Part shown: piece by piece, positions 7,501-13,837 of the stretch
How the letters are laid out: each line of letters begins with the position of its first letter
Position numbering within the stretch: the stretch's first letter is position 1
Assembly (NCBI RefSeq): GCF_000010725.1
Contig: NC_013859.1
Coordinates: forward strand, 82,001 to 146,000
Length of the DNA stretch: 64,000 bases
From: Azospirillum sp. B510
GTDB taxonomy: Bacteria > Pseudomonadota > Alphaproteobacteria > Azospirillales > Azospirillaceae
Direction: 5' to 3'
Made by a program: the position numbers and the translations under genes
The notes under the pieces: model-generated
Seen by the model: the letters and a program-made list of their open reading frames with translations, nothing else
The model's database searches: none
What the model was told of the DNA's origin: nothing

Positions 7501-9216
7501 CTGTCGGGCAGCAACTTCGTCAGCGGTCTGTCGGTTCCCTTCGGCGCCGCCGCACGCGGACCATCCATTCTCGCGGTTCTGAGCCGCAAGGCCGGACGGT
7601 TCAACGATGCCGACCTGGAATTCGTCCAGGCCATCGCCAGCGTGCTGGGGCTGGTCATCGAACGGGCGGGGGTGCTGCGCACGGCGCGGGCTGAGCGCGA
7701 TTTCGCCCAGGCCATCGTCGACACGGTCCGCGAACCGCTGCTGGTGCTGGACGAGATGCTGCGGGTGGTCGGCGCGAGTGCGGCCTTTCACCAATCCTTC
7801 GCCACCACGCCGGACGGCGTGCTCGGCATTCAACTGGCCGAGACGGCCGGCGGTCTGCTGGCCGATCCCGAACTGCGCCGGGCACTGGAACGGATCGTAC
7901 CCGATGGCACGGTCATCGATGCGCTGGAACTGACCATCGGTCAGGGTGTCGGCGACCAAGGCGCCGAGGGACGCCGCACCCTGCTGCTGAACGCCCGCCG
8001 GCTCAATCAGGCGGGAGGGCTGATCCTGTTGGCGATGGAAGACGTCACAGAGCAGGTGCGCGTGCGAGAAGCCCTCGCCGCCGCCAAGGCTGCCGCCGAA
8101 CTGGCAAGCGCCAGCAAAACCCGATTTCTTGCCGCTGCCAGCCACGACCTGCGTCAACCGGTCCAGGCCCTGCTGATGTTCCATCATCTGGTGGCGATGC
8201 AACCGCAGGGCGAGGCGGCGGCAAAGCTGCTGGTCAGCATGGGCAACGCACTGGGCGCCATGACCGCCATGCTCGACGACATCCTGGATGTGTCGCGCCT
8301 CGACGCCGGCATCATCCATGTGACGCTCCGGTCATGTCCGGTCCAGACGGTGATCGATTCGCTGTGCGCCGAGTTATCGCCGTTGGCCGAGGCTGCCGAA
8401 CTGACATTGCACAGCGTTCGGACCAGCCTGTCGGTGCGGAGCGATCCCAAGCTGCTGGAGCGCATCCTGCGGAACTTCATTGCCAACGCGATCAAATACA
8501 CCGACCAGGGTCGTATCCTGGTGGGTTGCCGCCGTGCCGGGCCGAACCTGCGCATCCAGGTTTGGGACACCGGACGCGGCATTCCGCCGAACCAGTTGGC
8601 GTCGATCTTCGAGGAGTTCCATCAGGTCGACAATCCGGAGCGTGACCGGCGGCAGGGGCTGGGGCTGGGACTCTCCATCGTGGATCGCCTCGCCGCGCTG
8701 CTCCATCACCCGATACGGGTCAAATCGGCGCCAGGGCGGGGATCGGTGTTCGAAATCCTGGTTCCGTTGGCCAGTCCGGACGATTCCCTTCCGAAGGACG
8801 AGGAGATGGCCGTATCCGACGGCGGCAACGGCGAGCGGGTGGTGGTGATCGACGACGACCCGACCGTTCTCGACGGGGTCGCCGCCTTCCTCCATGAATT
8901 GGGCTACGATGTGGTGGCTGCATCCGATGGCGACACGGCGGTGGAGCGGTTGGGGAACGGGGTGCCGGATTTGGTCATCGCCGATTTCCGGCTGAAGGGC
9001 ACGGAAACCGGATCGGAGGCAATCCGCCGGCTGGAGCGGCATTTCGCCGCCCGGCTGCCCGGAATCCTTCTGACCGGAGACACTTCGCCCGCGCGCATCC
9101 GGGAGGCGAGCGCCAGCGGCTTCCTGTTGCTGCACAAGCCACTGAGCCCGGAGCCTCTGCTGACTGCCATACGACACGCCCTGACGGACCGGTCCGTGGA
9201 GCCGGGAACCGCCTGA
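4582..9216 (+). CDS. CheB-CheR-PAS-GAF-histidine kinase-receiver hybrid
   Basis: A 1544-residue cytoplasmic signalling protein. Residues 30-215 are a CheB methylesterase domain with the catalytic Ser in IGASAGG, His in VIQHRIP and Asp in GTGADGTNG. Residues 235-495 are a CheR methyltransferase with the SAM-binding VPACATGEEAYS and ISCRNMLIY. A heptad coiled coil (about 655-745, rich in EEL) leads to a PAS domain (750-860), a GAF-like domain (870-1035) and a second PAS-like segment. The kinase follows: H-box SHDLRQP near 1187, N-box NFIANAIKYT near 1300, then DTGRGIP and GLGLGLSIV. The C-terminal receiver (1417-1535) has IDDDP, phospho-Asp in IADFRL and Lys in HKP. It belongs to the known CheB/CheR-fused kinase class. 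No chemoreceptor or CheA lies nearby, so its methylation target is unknown. All catalytic residues looked for are present. Confidence 0.93.
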   Translation: MMSADEGTDRHCQDIPRMDQDEQQRIRPGPLAIVGIGASAGGLKAITALLRAIPADSGLTFVVIQHRIPNNERLLADLLKNVTVLSVHTAHDGIPLEADHIYIAPAGRLPTMEAGQLRIRESQQSVDATLPIDIFFRTLATDQQEKAICVVLSGTGADGTNGLRSIKECGGLVVVQDPTTADFDDMPGSAIATGMADYILPPERMPGAIVDFVHQPYIGPATAQKTDAPDGALDGILDLLSAHTKRDHKAYKPRSLTRRIERRMGIHHIADMTEYRAFLGTHPAEIELLSRDILISVTRFFRDGPAFDILAGEYIVPLVRNQPAGKPIRVWVPACATGEEAYSIAILLMEACTRCGVSPGFRVFATDVDNRALTVARTGLYPETITVDVSVERLARFFTKAEDGYKVAKPLRDVVSFSQHDLLSDPPFSKLDLISCRNMLIYIEPDVQKAIFALFHFALLDNGGLFLGTAENLDTLSDLFAPLSKKWRLYRKIGTTRSSAMAVPLTGGRSAVPVPALPTPLRGTSPADIIRQALLLEYAPAAVLIDGLHRIQYLFGPTGDFLDLPTGEPPWDLTAMARGELRLQLRRAVAQALAVHGRVQISGIRHKRHGVVVPVTVLVIPVRFPRTGSDLLLVTFTADHAVPSTPVAETAPLPMEIDGVEQLENELRMTREELNDTIEELSATSEALRVANEEILSIGEESQSTTEELETSKEELQSLNEELSTLNSQLHEKVDELEATTNDLGNLLSSTDIATVFLSSDLRIKRFTPSATRLFALLPQDAGRLITDIARHFSDPCLLPDIRSVLSSLMPSEREVSTDDDATFLRRIQPYRTQQGRGEGVVITFSDVTPLKRTSLAMALQARQYKLIADLGRKDLIGAEGSETLTEAARLIAEGLGADGVAILGPSEDPSGRRTGDADDLVLLGSAGLSVPQEPAVQIPSDMSTLVGRVFRSRQPSIVEDFATDQRVRSSMALSGSNFVSGLSVPFGAAARGPSILAVLSRKAGRFNDADLEFVQAIASVLGLVIERAGVLRTARAERDFAQAIVDTVREPLLVLDEMLRVVGASAAFHQSFATTPDGVLGIQLAETAGGLLADPELRRALERIVPDGTVIDALELTIGQGVGDQGAEGRRTLLLNARRLNQAGGLILLAMEDVTEQVRVREALAAAKAAAELASASKTRFLAAASHDLRQPVQALLMFHHLVAMQPQGEAAAKLLVSMGNALGAMTAMLDDILDVSRLDAGIIHVTLRSCPVQTVIDSLCAELSPLAEAAELTLHSVRTSLSVRSDPKLLERILRNFIANAIKYTDQGRILVGCRRAGPNLRIQVWDTGRGIPPNQLASIFEEFHQVDNPERDRRQGLGLGLSIVDRLAALLHHPIRVKSAPGRGSVFEILVPLASPDDSLPKDEEMAVSDGGNGERVVVIDDDPTVLDGVAAFLHELGYDVVAASDGDTAVERLGNGVPDLVIADFRLKGTETGSEAIRRLERHFAARLPGILLTGDTSPARIREASASGFLLLHKPLSPEPLLTAIRHALTDRSVEPGTA

Positions 9217-9258
9217 TGATCCTCTACCCGGATCCTCTGCCAAGGCTGGTCAAGCAAC

Positions 9259-9590
9259 TCAGGGTCCCACCTTATCCGTCCAGATTTGGAACCCTGTCAG
9301 CAGATTGGGGCCGAAGGTGTGGGTGAGCGGCACGTCGGCCGCATCGCGACCCTGCGCAATCAGGATTCGTCCGATGCGGGGAGTGTTGTTTCGTGGGTCG
9401 AAGACATGCCAGCGGCCACCGAGATACACCTCCATCCAAGCCGCAAAATCCATCGGCGCATAGGGTGGTGGCTCGCCGATGTCGCTGATGTAGCCAGTGC
9501 AGTAGCGCGCGGGAATGTTCATGGCGCGGCAAAAGGCGATGGCGAGATGGGCGTGTGCAACGACAATTTCGATGTCCGGCGGACGTCAAT
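9259..9590 (-). pseudogene. 3' remnant of a transglutaminase-like protein gene
   Basis: On the minus strand the frame reads IVVAHAHLAIAFCRAMNIPA, then RYCTGYISDIG, MDFAAWMEVYLGGRWHVFDP and IGRILIAQGRDAADV, ending DKVGP. These are hallmark motifs of the C-terminal half of bacterial transglutaminase-like (SLEI-type) proteins of about 270-300 residues. Only about 110 residues remain. The reading frame hits a stop just upstream of 9590, and homology to another gene on the opposite strand begins there. The N-terminal half, including the catalytic Cys, is missing, so this is a truncated gene left by a deletion or rearrangement. Confidence 0.75.
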
Positions 9591-9634
9591 TACCTTGTCC
9601 TGCCGAAAGTGGATCGGTCAGTCGTAGCGCAAGA

Positions 9635-10543
9635 GTGCCGCTCGACGTTTTGCGGATCGAACGGCAGCTCGAACAGCACGATCGGGATGCCATCGCCAGT
9701 GTCTTTCCGCAGGTCGAGGAGATGGTGGCTGACGACCGTTCCAAACGGTGGCGGATTCCCAAAAGCACGGTGAACGGCCTGATCGACGTCAGCGTCGAGG
9801 AACTTGCGGCGCTGGAGTCGGGCGTCCGTCTGATGCAGCAGCAGAATCGTGCTGTCGAGGCTGCCGAATTGACCGGATTGATGGCGAAACTGAAGGCCAC
9901 GATGCGTCCGGATGCCATTCGCCGGGTTGAGCCCGATCTTGACGCGCTGCTCGAATCCGAAGGGCTGGCGATGCGTCCCGGCCCGCGGCCACGCATAGCG
10001 ATGGGCGTCGTCACCATCCTCCGCGAGGCGATCAAATCCTGCCGCAAGGTGCGCATCGGCTACCGCAACCGGAAGACCCGTCAGACGAACGAACGGATCG
10101 TTCATCCCTATGGCTTTCTGCATGGCCACAGGCATTATCTGGTGGCTTGGCATGAGCATCCGAAAGCGGAGAAATTCGTCCTGTTCAGTTTGCCGGGCAT
10201 CGAAACGGTGGACCTGTTGACGGAGAGCTTCGTTCGGGATCCCGTCTTCAATCTGCAGGGTTTCGCCGCCCGCTCCTTTGGGCTGTTTCAAGAGGAGCCA
10301 TTCGATGTCGTGTGGCGGTTCGCTCCCGATGCGGCCGATATCGCCGCCGACTTTGTGTTCCACCCGACCCAGACGCTCGAACGGCAGGAGGATGGCTCCT
10401 TGATTGTGCGGTTCCGTGCTGGCGGCGATCTGGAGATGGCTTGGCATCTCTGCATCTGGGGCGACAAGGTTGAGGTTCTCGAACCGGCACGACTGGCGGA
10501 ATTGGTAAACGGTCAAAGACGGGCGTGGCCGGCCTTGCCATGA
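9635..10543 (+). CDS. WYL-domain regulator lacking its N-terminal helix-turn-helix
   Basis: About 300 residues with family resemblance from IASVFPQVEEMVADDRSKRW onward. Residues 110-290 form a WYL domain (CRKVRIGYRNRKTRQTNERI, VHPYGFLHGHRHYLVAWHE) followed by a WCX-like C-terminus (VEVLEPARLAELV). Related proteins begin with a winged helix of about 60 residues, which is not present in this frame. A neighbouring frame at 9640-9690 keeps a trace resembling RTAARTAR, so the helix-turn-helix seems frameshifted and cut off at the junction with the transglutaminase relic near 9590. GTG 9635 is only the first plausible start after the junction. It is probably non-functional as a DNA-binding regulator. 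Confidence 0.65.
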   Translation: MPLDVLRIERQLEQHDRDAIASVFPQVEEMVADDRSKRWRIPKSTVNGLIDVSVEELAALESGVRLMQQQNRAVEAAELTGLMAKLKATMRPDAIRRVEPDLDALLESEGLAMRPGPRPRIAMGVVTILREAIKSCRKVRIGYRNRKTRQTNERIVHPYGFLHGHRHYLVAWHEHPKAEKFVLFSLPGIETVDLLTESFVRDPVFNLQGFAARSFGLFQEEPFDVVWRFAPDAADIAADFVFHPTQTLERQEDGSLIVRFRAGGDLEMAWHLCIWGDKVEVLEPARLAELVNGQRRAWPALP

Positions 10544-10694
10544 AAAGACGTGGGATCGATTCTCCGATCAACACCTTCATGCACTCATCGCGCCTTTGAA
10601 AGATCGAGTGTCTGGGGAGTCAACCATCCGATCCGTCGCCGTAGAACATCAGTTCGGTAAAGGCCAAATCCTGCCCCCGCAACCAACGACAGTT

Positions 10695-10724
10695 GACAGC
10701 CCGCCTCCCACGAGGCGGGCTGTC
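10695..10724 (+). terminator. 13-bp stem hairpin
   Basis: GACAGCCCGCCTC-CCAC-GAGGCGGGCTGTC, a perfect 13-bp stem with a 4-base loop, followed by GGCGTTTC. It lies 150 bp after the WYL gene and resembles an intrinsic terminator with a poor T-tract. The rest of 10544-10828 contains no gene I can support. Confidence 0.5.
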
Positions 10725-10828
10725 GGCGTTTCGGGTCCGCCTCGGCGCATGCCTCCAGGATCGTACGCATCCGGTGAGTGACGCGGGTGCGGATCGAAAC
10801 GTTCAGCGTGCTGCTCGGTGGATTTGGA

Positions 10829-10842
10829 GTAAGCGTCGTCTG
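10829..10842. repeat. IS66 terminal inverted repeat (tnpC side)
   Basis: GTAAGCGTCGTCTG, exactly complementary to 13448-13461. Similarity continues imperfectly for about eight more bases inward. Confidence 0.85.
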
Positions 10843-10881
10843 GCGACTGCGGCGGAATTGGGTTGACGGCTCCGCTTCCGT

Positions 10882-12495
10882 TCACCCGTGGTCGGGAATC
10901 GTGAGGTTCCAGGGCAGGAGATCGGCGATTCGGTTGATCGGGTGATCCGCGATGCGGTCGAGCACATGTCGCAGGTAGGCCTGGGGATCGAGGCCGTTGA
11001 GTTTGGCGGATTCCACGATGGTATAAATCGCCGCGGCACGCTCCCCGCCGGCGTCGGAACCGGCGAACATCCAGTTGCGTCTTCCGATGGCCAGCGGCCT
11101 GATCGCTCGTTCGGCGGCGTTGTTGGAGTTCTCCAGCCGGCCGTCGTCCACGTAGCGCGTCAGTGCCGTCCAGCGCGAGCGGGCGTAGCGGATCGCCTTG
11201 GCCAGGTCGCCCTTGCCGGGGATGCGCACCAAGGCGGCGTCGAGGAAGGTGGCCAGTTCATCGAGAACGGGCCGGGCTTCCGCTTGGCGAATCCGGCGGC
11301 GGTCCTCGGCGGGCTGGCCGGTCAGGGGGCGTTCGATGTCAAACAGCCTGCCGATCCGTTTCAGCGCGTCGGCGGCCAGGGGCGAGCCGGTTTCGGTGTG
11401 CTCGTCGAAGAATTTCCGGCGCACGTGAGCCATACAGGCCACTTCGACGACAGCGGCCGGTTTGCCGCCCTTGGCTTCGTACAGAGCATCGAACCCGCCA
11501 TAGCGGTCGGCATGCAGGTGCCCACGGAAGCCAGCCAGCTCCCGTTGCGGATGTTCGCCTTTGCGGTCGGGGGTATAGCGGTACAGCACCGCCGGCGGCC
11601 CTTGTCCGGCGTGCGGGCGTTCATCGCGCAGATAGACCCACAGTCGCCCCGTCTTGGTCGTGCCACGCCCGGGATCGAGCACCGGCACCGGCGTGTCGTC
11701 CGCGTGTAGAACCGAACCGGCCAGCACGTGCCGGCCAATGGCCTCGGCCAGCGGCGCCATCAGCGCCGCCGCCTTGCCGACCCAGTCAGCCAGCAGCGAG
11801 CGTTCCAATTCCACGCCTTCGCGGGCGTAGATGGCCGATTGCCGATAGAGCGGCAGGTGATCGCAATATTTGGCGATCAGCACATGCGCCAGCAGCCCGG
11901 CCGAGGGCAGGCCGCGCTCGATGGGCAGCGACGGCATCGGCGCCTGCACCATGCCCTCGCAGCACCGGCACGACAGCGCCGGGCGGACGTGGCGGATCAC
12001 GGTGAAACGCGCCGGGATGTAGTCCAGAACCTCGCGGACATCCTCGCCCACCGGACGCAGGGCGCCGCCGCAGGAGGGGCAGGCCTCAAACGGGGCGTGC
12101 ACGATCTCGGTGCGCGGCAGATGCTCCGGCAGCTTGCGCCGGCCGGCTTGGGCACGGCTCTCCGCCGAGGGCGCCCGCGGCTCGGCGGGATCGGCCGGCA
12201 TCCCTTCGGCCGCCGCGGCAGCCTCCAGATCCTCCAGCGCCAGTTCGAGCTGGTCGATCTCGCGGTCGATCTTCTCGGAGGAACGCCCGAATTGCATGCG
12301 CCGCAGCCGAGCCAACTGGATCTTGAGCTTCTCCACCTCCAGCGCTTTGGCCACCAGGCCGGCCTTGGCGGCGGCCAATTCGGCCTCGCTGGCCTCACGA
12401 CACCGACGCTCGGCCGCCAACTCCGCGGCCTGCGCCGCGATGATCGCGCGCAACGTCTCGATGTCGGTGGGCAGCGGCTCGGCGGTAGCGGGCAT
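10882..12495 (-). CDS. tnpC: IS66 transposase TnpC (DDE)
   Basis: A 537-residue protein, full length for IS66 TnpC. An N-terminal leucine-zipper region (KALEVEKLKIQLARLRRMQF, GRSSEKIDREIDQLE) is followed by a zinc-finger segment with CPSCGGALR and CRCCEG. The DDE core has HADDTPVPVLDPG, HADRYGGFDAL and the Glu in NNAAERAIRPLAIGRRNW. The C-terminal LNGLDPQAYL and RIADLLPWNL are typical of the family. The frame is intact. It catalyses transposition together with TnpA and TnpB. The gap to tnpB (12496-12581) contains nothing evident. Confidence 0.93.
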   Translation of the reverse strand: MPATAEPLPTDIETLRAIIAAQAAELAAERRCREASEAELAAAKAGLVAKALEVEKLKIQLARLRRMQFGRSSEKIDREIDQLELALEDLEAAAAAEGMPADPAEPRAPSAESRAQAGRRKLPEHLPRTEIVHAPFEACPSCGGALRPVGEDVREVLDYIPARFTVIRHVRPALSCRCCEGMVQAPMPSLPIERGLPSAGLLAHVLIAKYCDHLPLYRQSAIYAREGVELERSLLADWVGKAAALMAPLAEAIGRHVLAGSVLHADDTPVPVLDPGRGTTKTGRLWVYLRDERPHAGQGPPAVLYRYTPDRKGEHPQRELAGFRGHLHADRYGGFDALYEAKGGKPAAVVEVACMAHVRRKFFDEHTETGSPLAADALKRIGRLFDIERPLTGQPAEDRRRIRQAEARPVLDELATFLDAALVRIPGKGDLAKAIRYARSRWTALTRYVDDGRLENSNNAAERAIRPLAIGRRNWMFAGSDAGGERAAAIYTIVESAKLNGLDPQAYLRHVLDRIADHPINRIADLLPWNLTIPDHG

Positions 12496-12581
12496 GGCCG
12501 GAGTCTACCCGATCGGCGGCTCCCGGAGGAGGAGCGATCACCACCCCGGCGCCGATCATCGGCGGGCGTGGCGGCCGGGAC

Positions 12582-12929
12582 TCACCCCGCCATCTCCGGG
12601 CGCCATGTGCGCTGCGGGGCGCGCCAATCCATGCCCTCGATGAGCATCGCCAACTGGGCCGGAGTGAGCACCGCCACGCCCTCGCGGCTGATCGGCCACA
12701 CGAAGCGCCCCTTCTCCAGGCGCTTGGTGAACAGGCAGAAGCCCTGGCCATCCCAGTAAAGAACCTTCACCAGATGACCTTGCCGACCCCGGAAAACAAA
12801 CAAATGGCCGGCGAACGGGTCCTGCTGAAGGACCTGCTGGGCGAGCATGGCCAACCCGTCCATGCCCTTGCGCATGTCGGTGGCGCCCATCGCCAGATAG
12901 ACCCGCACCCCGGCGGGAACCGAGATCAT
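12582..12929 (-). CDS. tnpB: IS66 accessory protein TnpB
   Basis: A 115-residue protein starting at ATG 12929, four bases inside the end of tnpA (ATGA overlap). Typical TnpB motifs are present: VYLAMGATDMRKGMDGLA, DPFAGHLFVFRGR, VKVLYWDGQGFCLFTKRLE and FVWP. Length matches the family. TnpB is required for IS66 transposition, but its biochemical role is not settled. Confidence 0.93.
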   Translation of the reverse strand: MISVPAGVRVYLAMGATDMRKGMDGLAMLAQQVLQQDPFAGHLFVFRGRQGHLVKVLYWDGQGFCLFTKRLEKGRFVWPISREGVAVLTPAQLAMLIEGMDWRAPQRTWRPEMAG

Positions 12930-13366
12930 GGCGAATCCAACGCGCCGACCAGTCGGCGCAGCGTGGCCGGGGCGATGTCCTCGGCGACGCGCAGCACGCG
13001 GCCGTTGGCGAGAACCACCTCGACCAGGGCGGCACGGCGCTCGGCTGAGGGTGCCGGCTCCGGCGCCGACGGCGTCTTGGTGGGAGAGAGCAGGCCGGCG
13101 GACGGCGGCCCCTCCAACACATGAACCGGCACGAAGGAGGGCGCCGCGGCAGACAGTTCTCCGCTCTTGAACTGTCGGCGCCAGCGGTAGATCAGGCTGG
13201 TGCACACGCCGTGGCGGCGGGCCACCGCGACGACGGCGCCGCGCCCGCCGTGGGCCTCGCCGACCAAGCGGATCTTCTCCTCGGCCGAGTAGGTGCGCCG
13301 CCCGCCGGCGCCGGTGATGACCTCGATACGTTGGACTGCCACAGTGCAAACCACGCTGCTTGCCAC
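12926..13366 (-). CDS. tnpA: IS66 accessory protein TnpA
   Basis: A 146-residue protein with a helix-turn-helix (YSAEEKIRLVGEAHGG, VVAVARRHGVCTSLIYRWRR) and a C-terminal region (ALVEVVLANGRVLRVAEDI) typical of IS66 OrfA. It is the first gene of the element and is coupled to tnpB by a 4-bp overlap. Confidence 0.92.
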   Translation of the reverse strand: MASSVVCTVAVQRIEVITGAGGRRTYSAEEKIRLVGEAHGGRGAVVAVARRHGVCTSLIYRWRRQFKSGELSAAAPSFVPVHVLEGPPSAGLLSPTKTPSAPEPAPSAERRAALVEVVLANGRVLRVAEDIAPATLRRLVGALDSP

Positions 13367-13447
13367 GATGCCAAGCCAGCCACACCCACCGGTGCCGCCG
13401 ACGTCCAGCTTTCAGCACGCGGCACACTCCTCCCGCAAGGCAGCACT

Positions 13448-13461
13448 CAGACGACGCTTAC
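13448..13461. repeat. IS66 terminal inverted repeat (tnpA side)
   Basis: CAGACGACGCTTAC, the perfect complement of the repeat at 10829-10842. It defines the outer edge of the element against the older IS relic. Confidence 0.85.
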
Positions 13462-13563
13462 GAGCTACACGGCTTCGGAGAAGGCCCGGATGGTGGAGGA
13501 GGCGTTCCGCCCCGGCGTTGTGGTGACGGAAGCGGCCCGCCGACTGGGCGTGCACGAAAGTCG
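13462..13563 (+). pseudogene. Relic of an older IS66-type tnpA
   Basis: Immediately outside the right inverted repeat the plus strand reads YTASEKARMVEEAFRPGVVV, TEAARRLGVHES, the N-terminal helix-turn-helix of an IS66 OrfA. It stops abruptly at 13563, where IS3 transposase sequence begins. The resident IS66 element therefore sits in an earlier insertion sequence. Confidence 0.7.
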
Positions 13564-13663
13564 GGACCTGTTCGCCTACATCGAAGGCGACTATAATCGC
13601 CAACGCTTGCACTCGGCGATCGGCTACATCACCCCTGAGCAGGCCGAGCGACAGCCCGCATAA
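13564..13663 (+). pseudogene. Relic of an IS3-family transposase OrfB C-terminus
   Basis: In frame with the preceding relic, the sequence reads DLFAYIEGDYNRQRLHSAIG, YITPEQAERQPA then stop. This is the well-known C-terminal end of IS3-type OrfB integrases (Y-N-x-x-R-x-H-S-A-[IL]-G-Y-x-[ST]-P). Only the last 32 residues are present. A more N-terminal piece of an IS3 OrfB lies at about 27.4-27.55 kb on the same strand. Confidence 0.8.
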
Positions 13664-13684
13664 CCCGCTGTCCACCGCTTCAGG

Positions 13685-13811
13685 GGAGGCTCAATCGCCC
13701 GCATCGCTGATCACAAGAGCAGCCGCATCGACGAGCTGCTGCCCTGGAACTGGACCAAGACCGCCGACGTTACCGGAAACGCCGACGCCGCGTAGCTCGG
13801 CGGACGCTTAC
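13685..13811 (+). pseudogene. Relic of an IS66 tnpC 3' end with terminal repeat
   Basis: The plus strand encodes SSRIDELLPWNWTKTADV followed by a stop. This matches the C-terminal signature of IS66 TnpC (compare RIADLLPWNL in the intact copy). It is followed by CGGACGCTTAC ending at 13811, an IS66-type terminal repeat. It is a third, distinct IS66 fragment in this scar. Confidence 0.7.
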
Positions 13812-13837
13812 GCAAGAACCACCGAAACAGGGCAAGA

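Larger units (their letters stand above)
10829..13461 (-). mobile_element. IS66-family insertion sequence, apparently complete
   Basis: A 2633-bp element bounded by perfect 14-bp terminal inverted repeats GTAAGCGTCGTCTG (10829-10842) and its complement (13448-13461). This is the GTAAGCG-type end of IS66 elements. It carries tnpA, tnpB and tnpC in the canonical order on the minus strand, all open. The flanking octamers (GATTTGGA left, GAGCTACA right) are not a clean 8-bp target duplication. Either one flank was rearranged after insertion or the element moved by recombination. On the right it interrupts an older IS66 tnpA-like relic. Confidence 0.88.

Noticed and set aside
10829..13461. 8-bp target duplication for the IS66 element
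   Set aside because: The flanking octamers GATTTGGA and GAGCTACA do not match, so no duplication is claimed.
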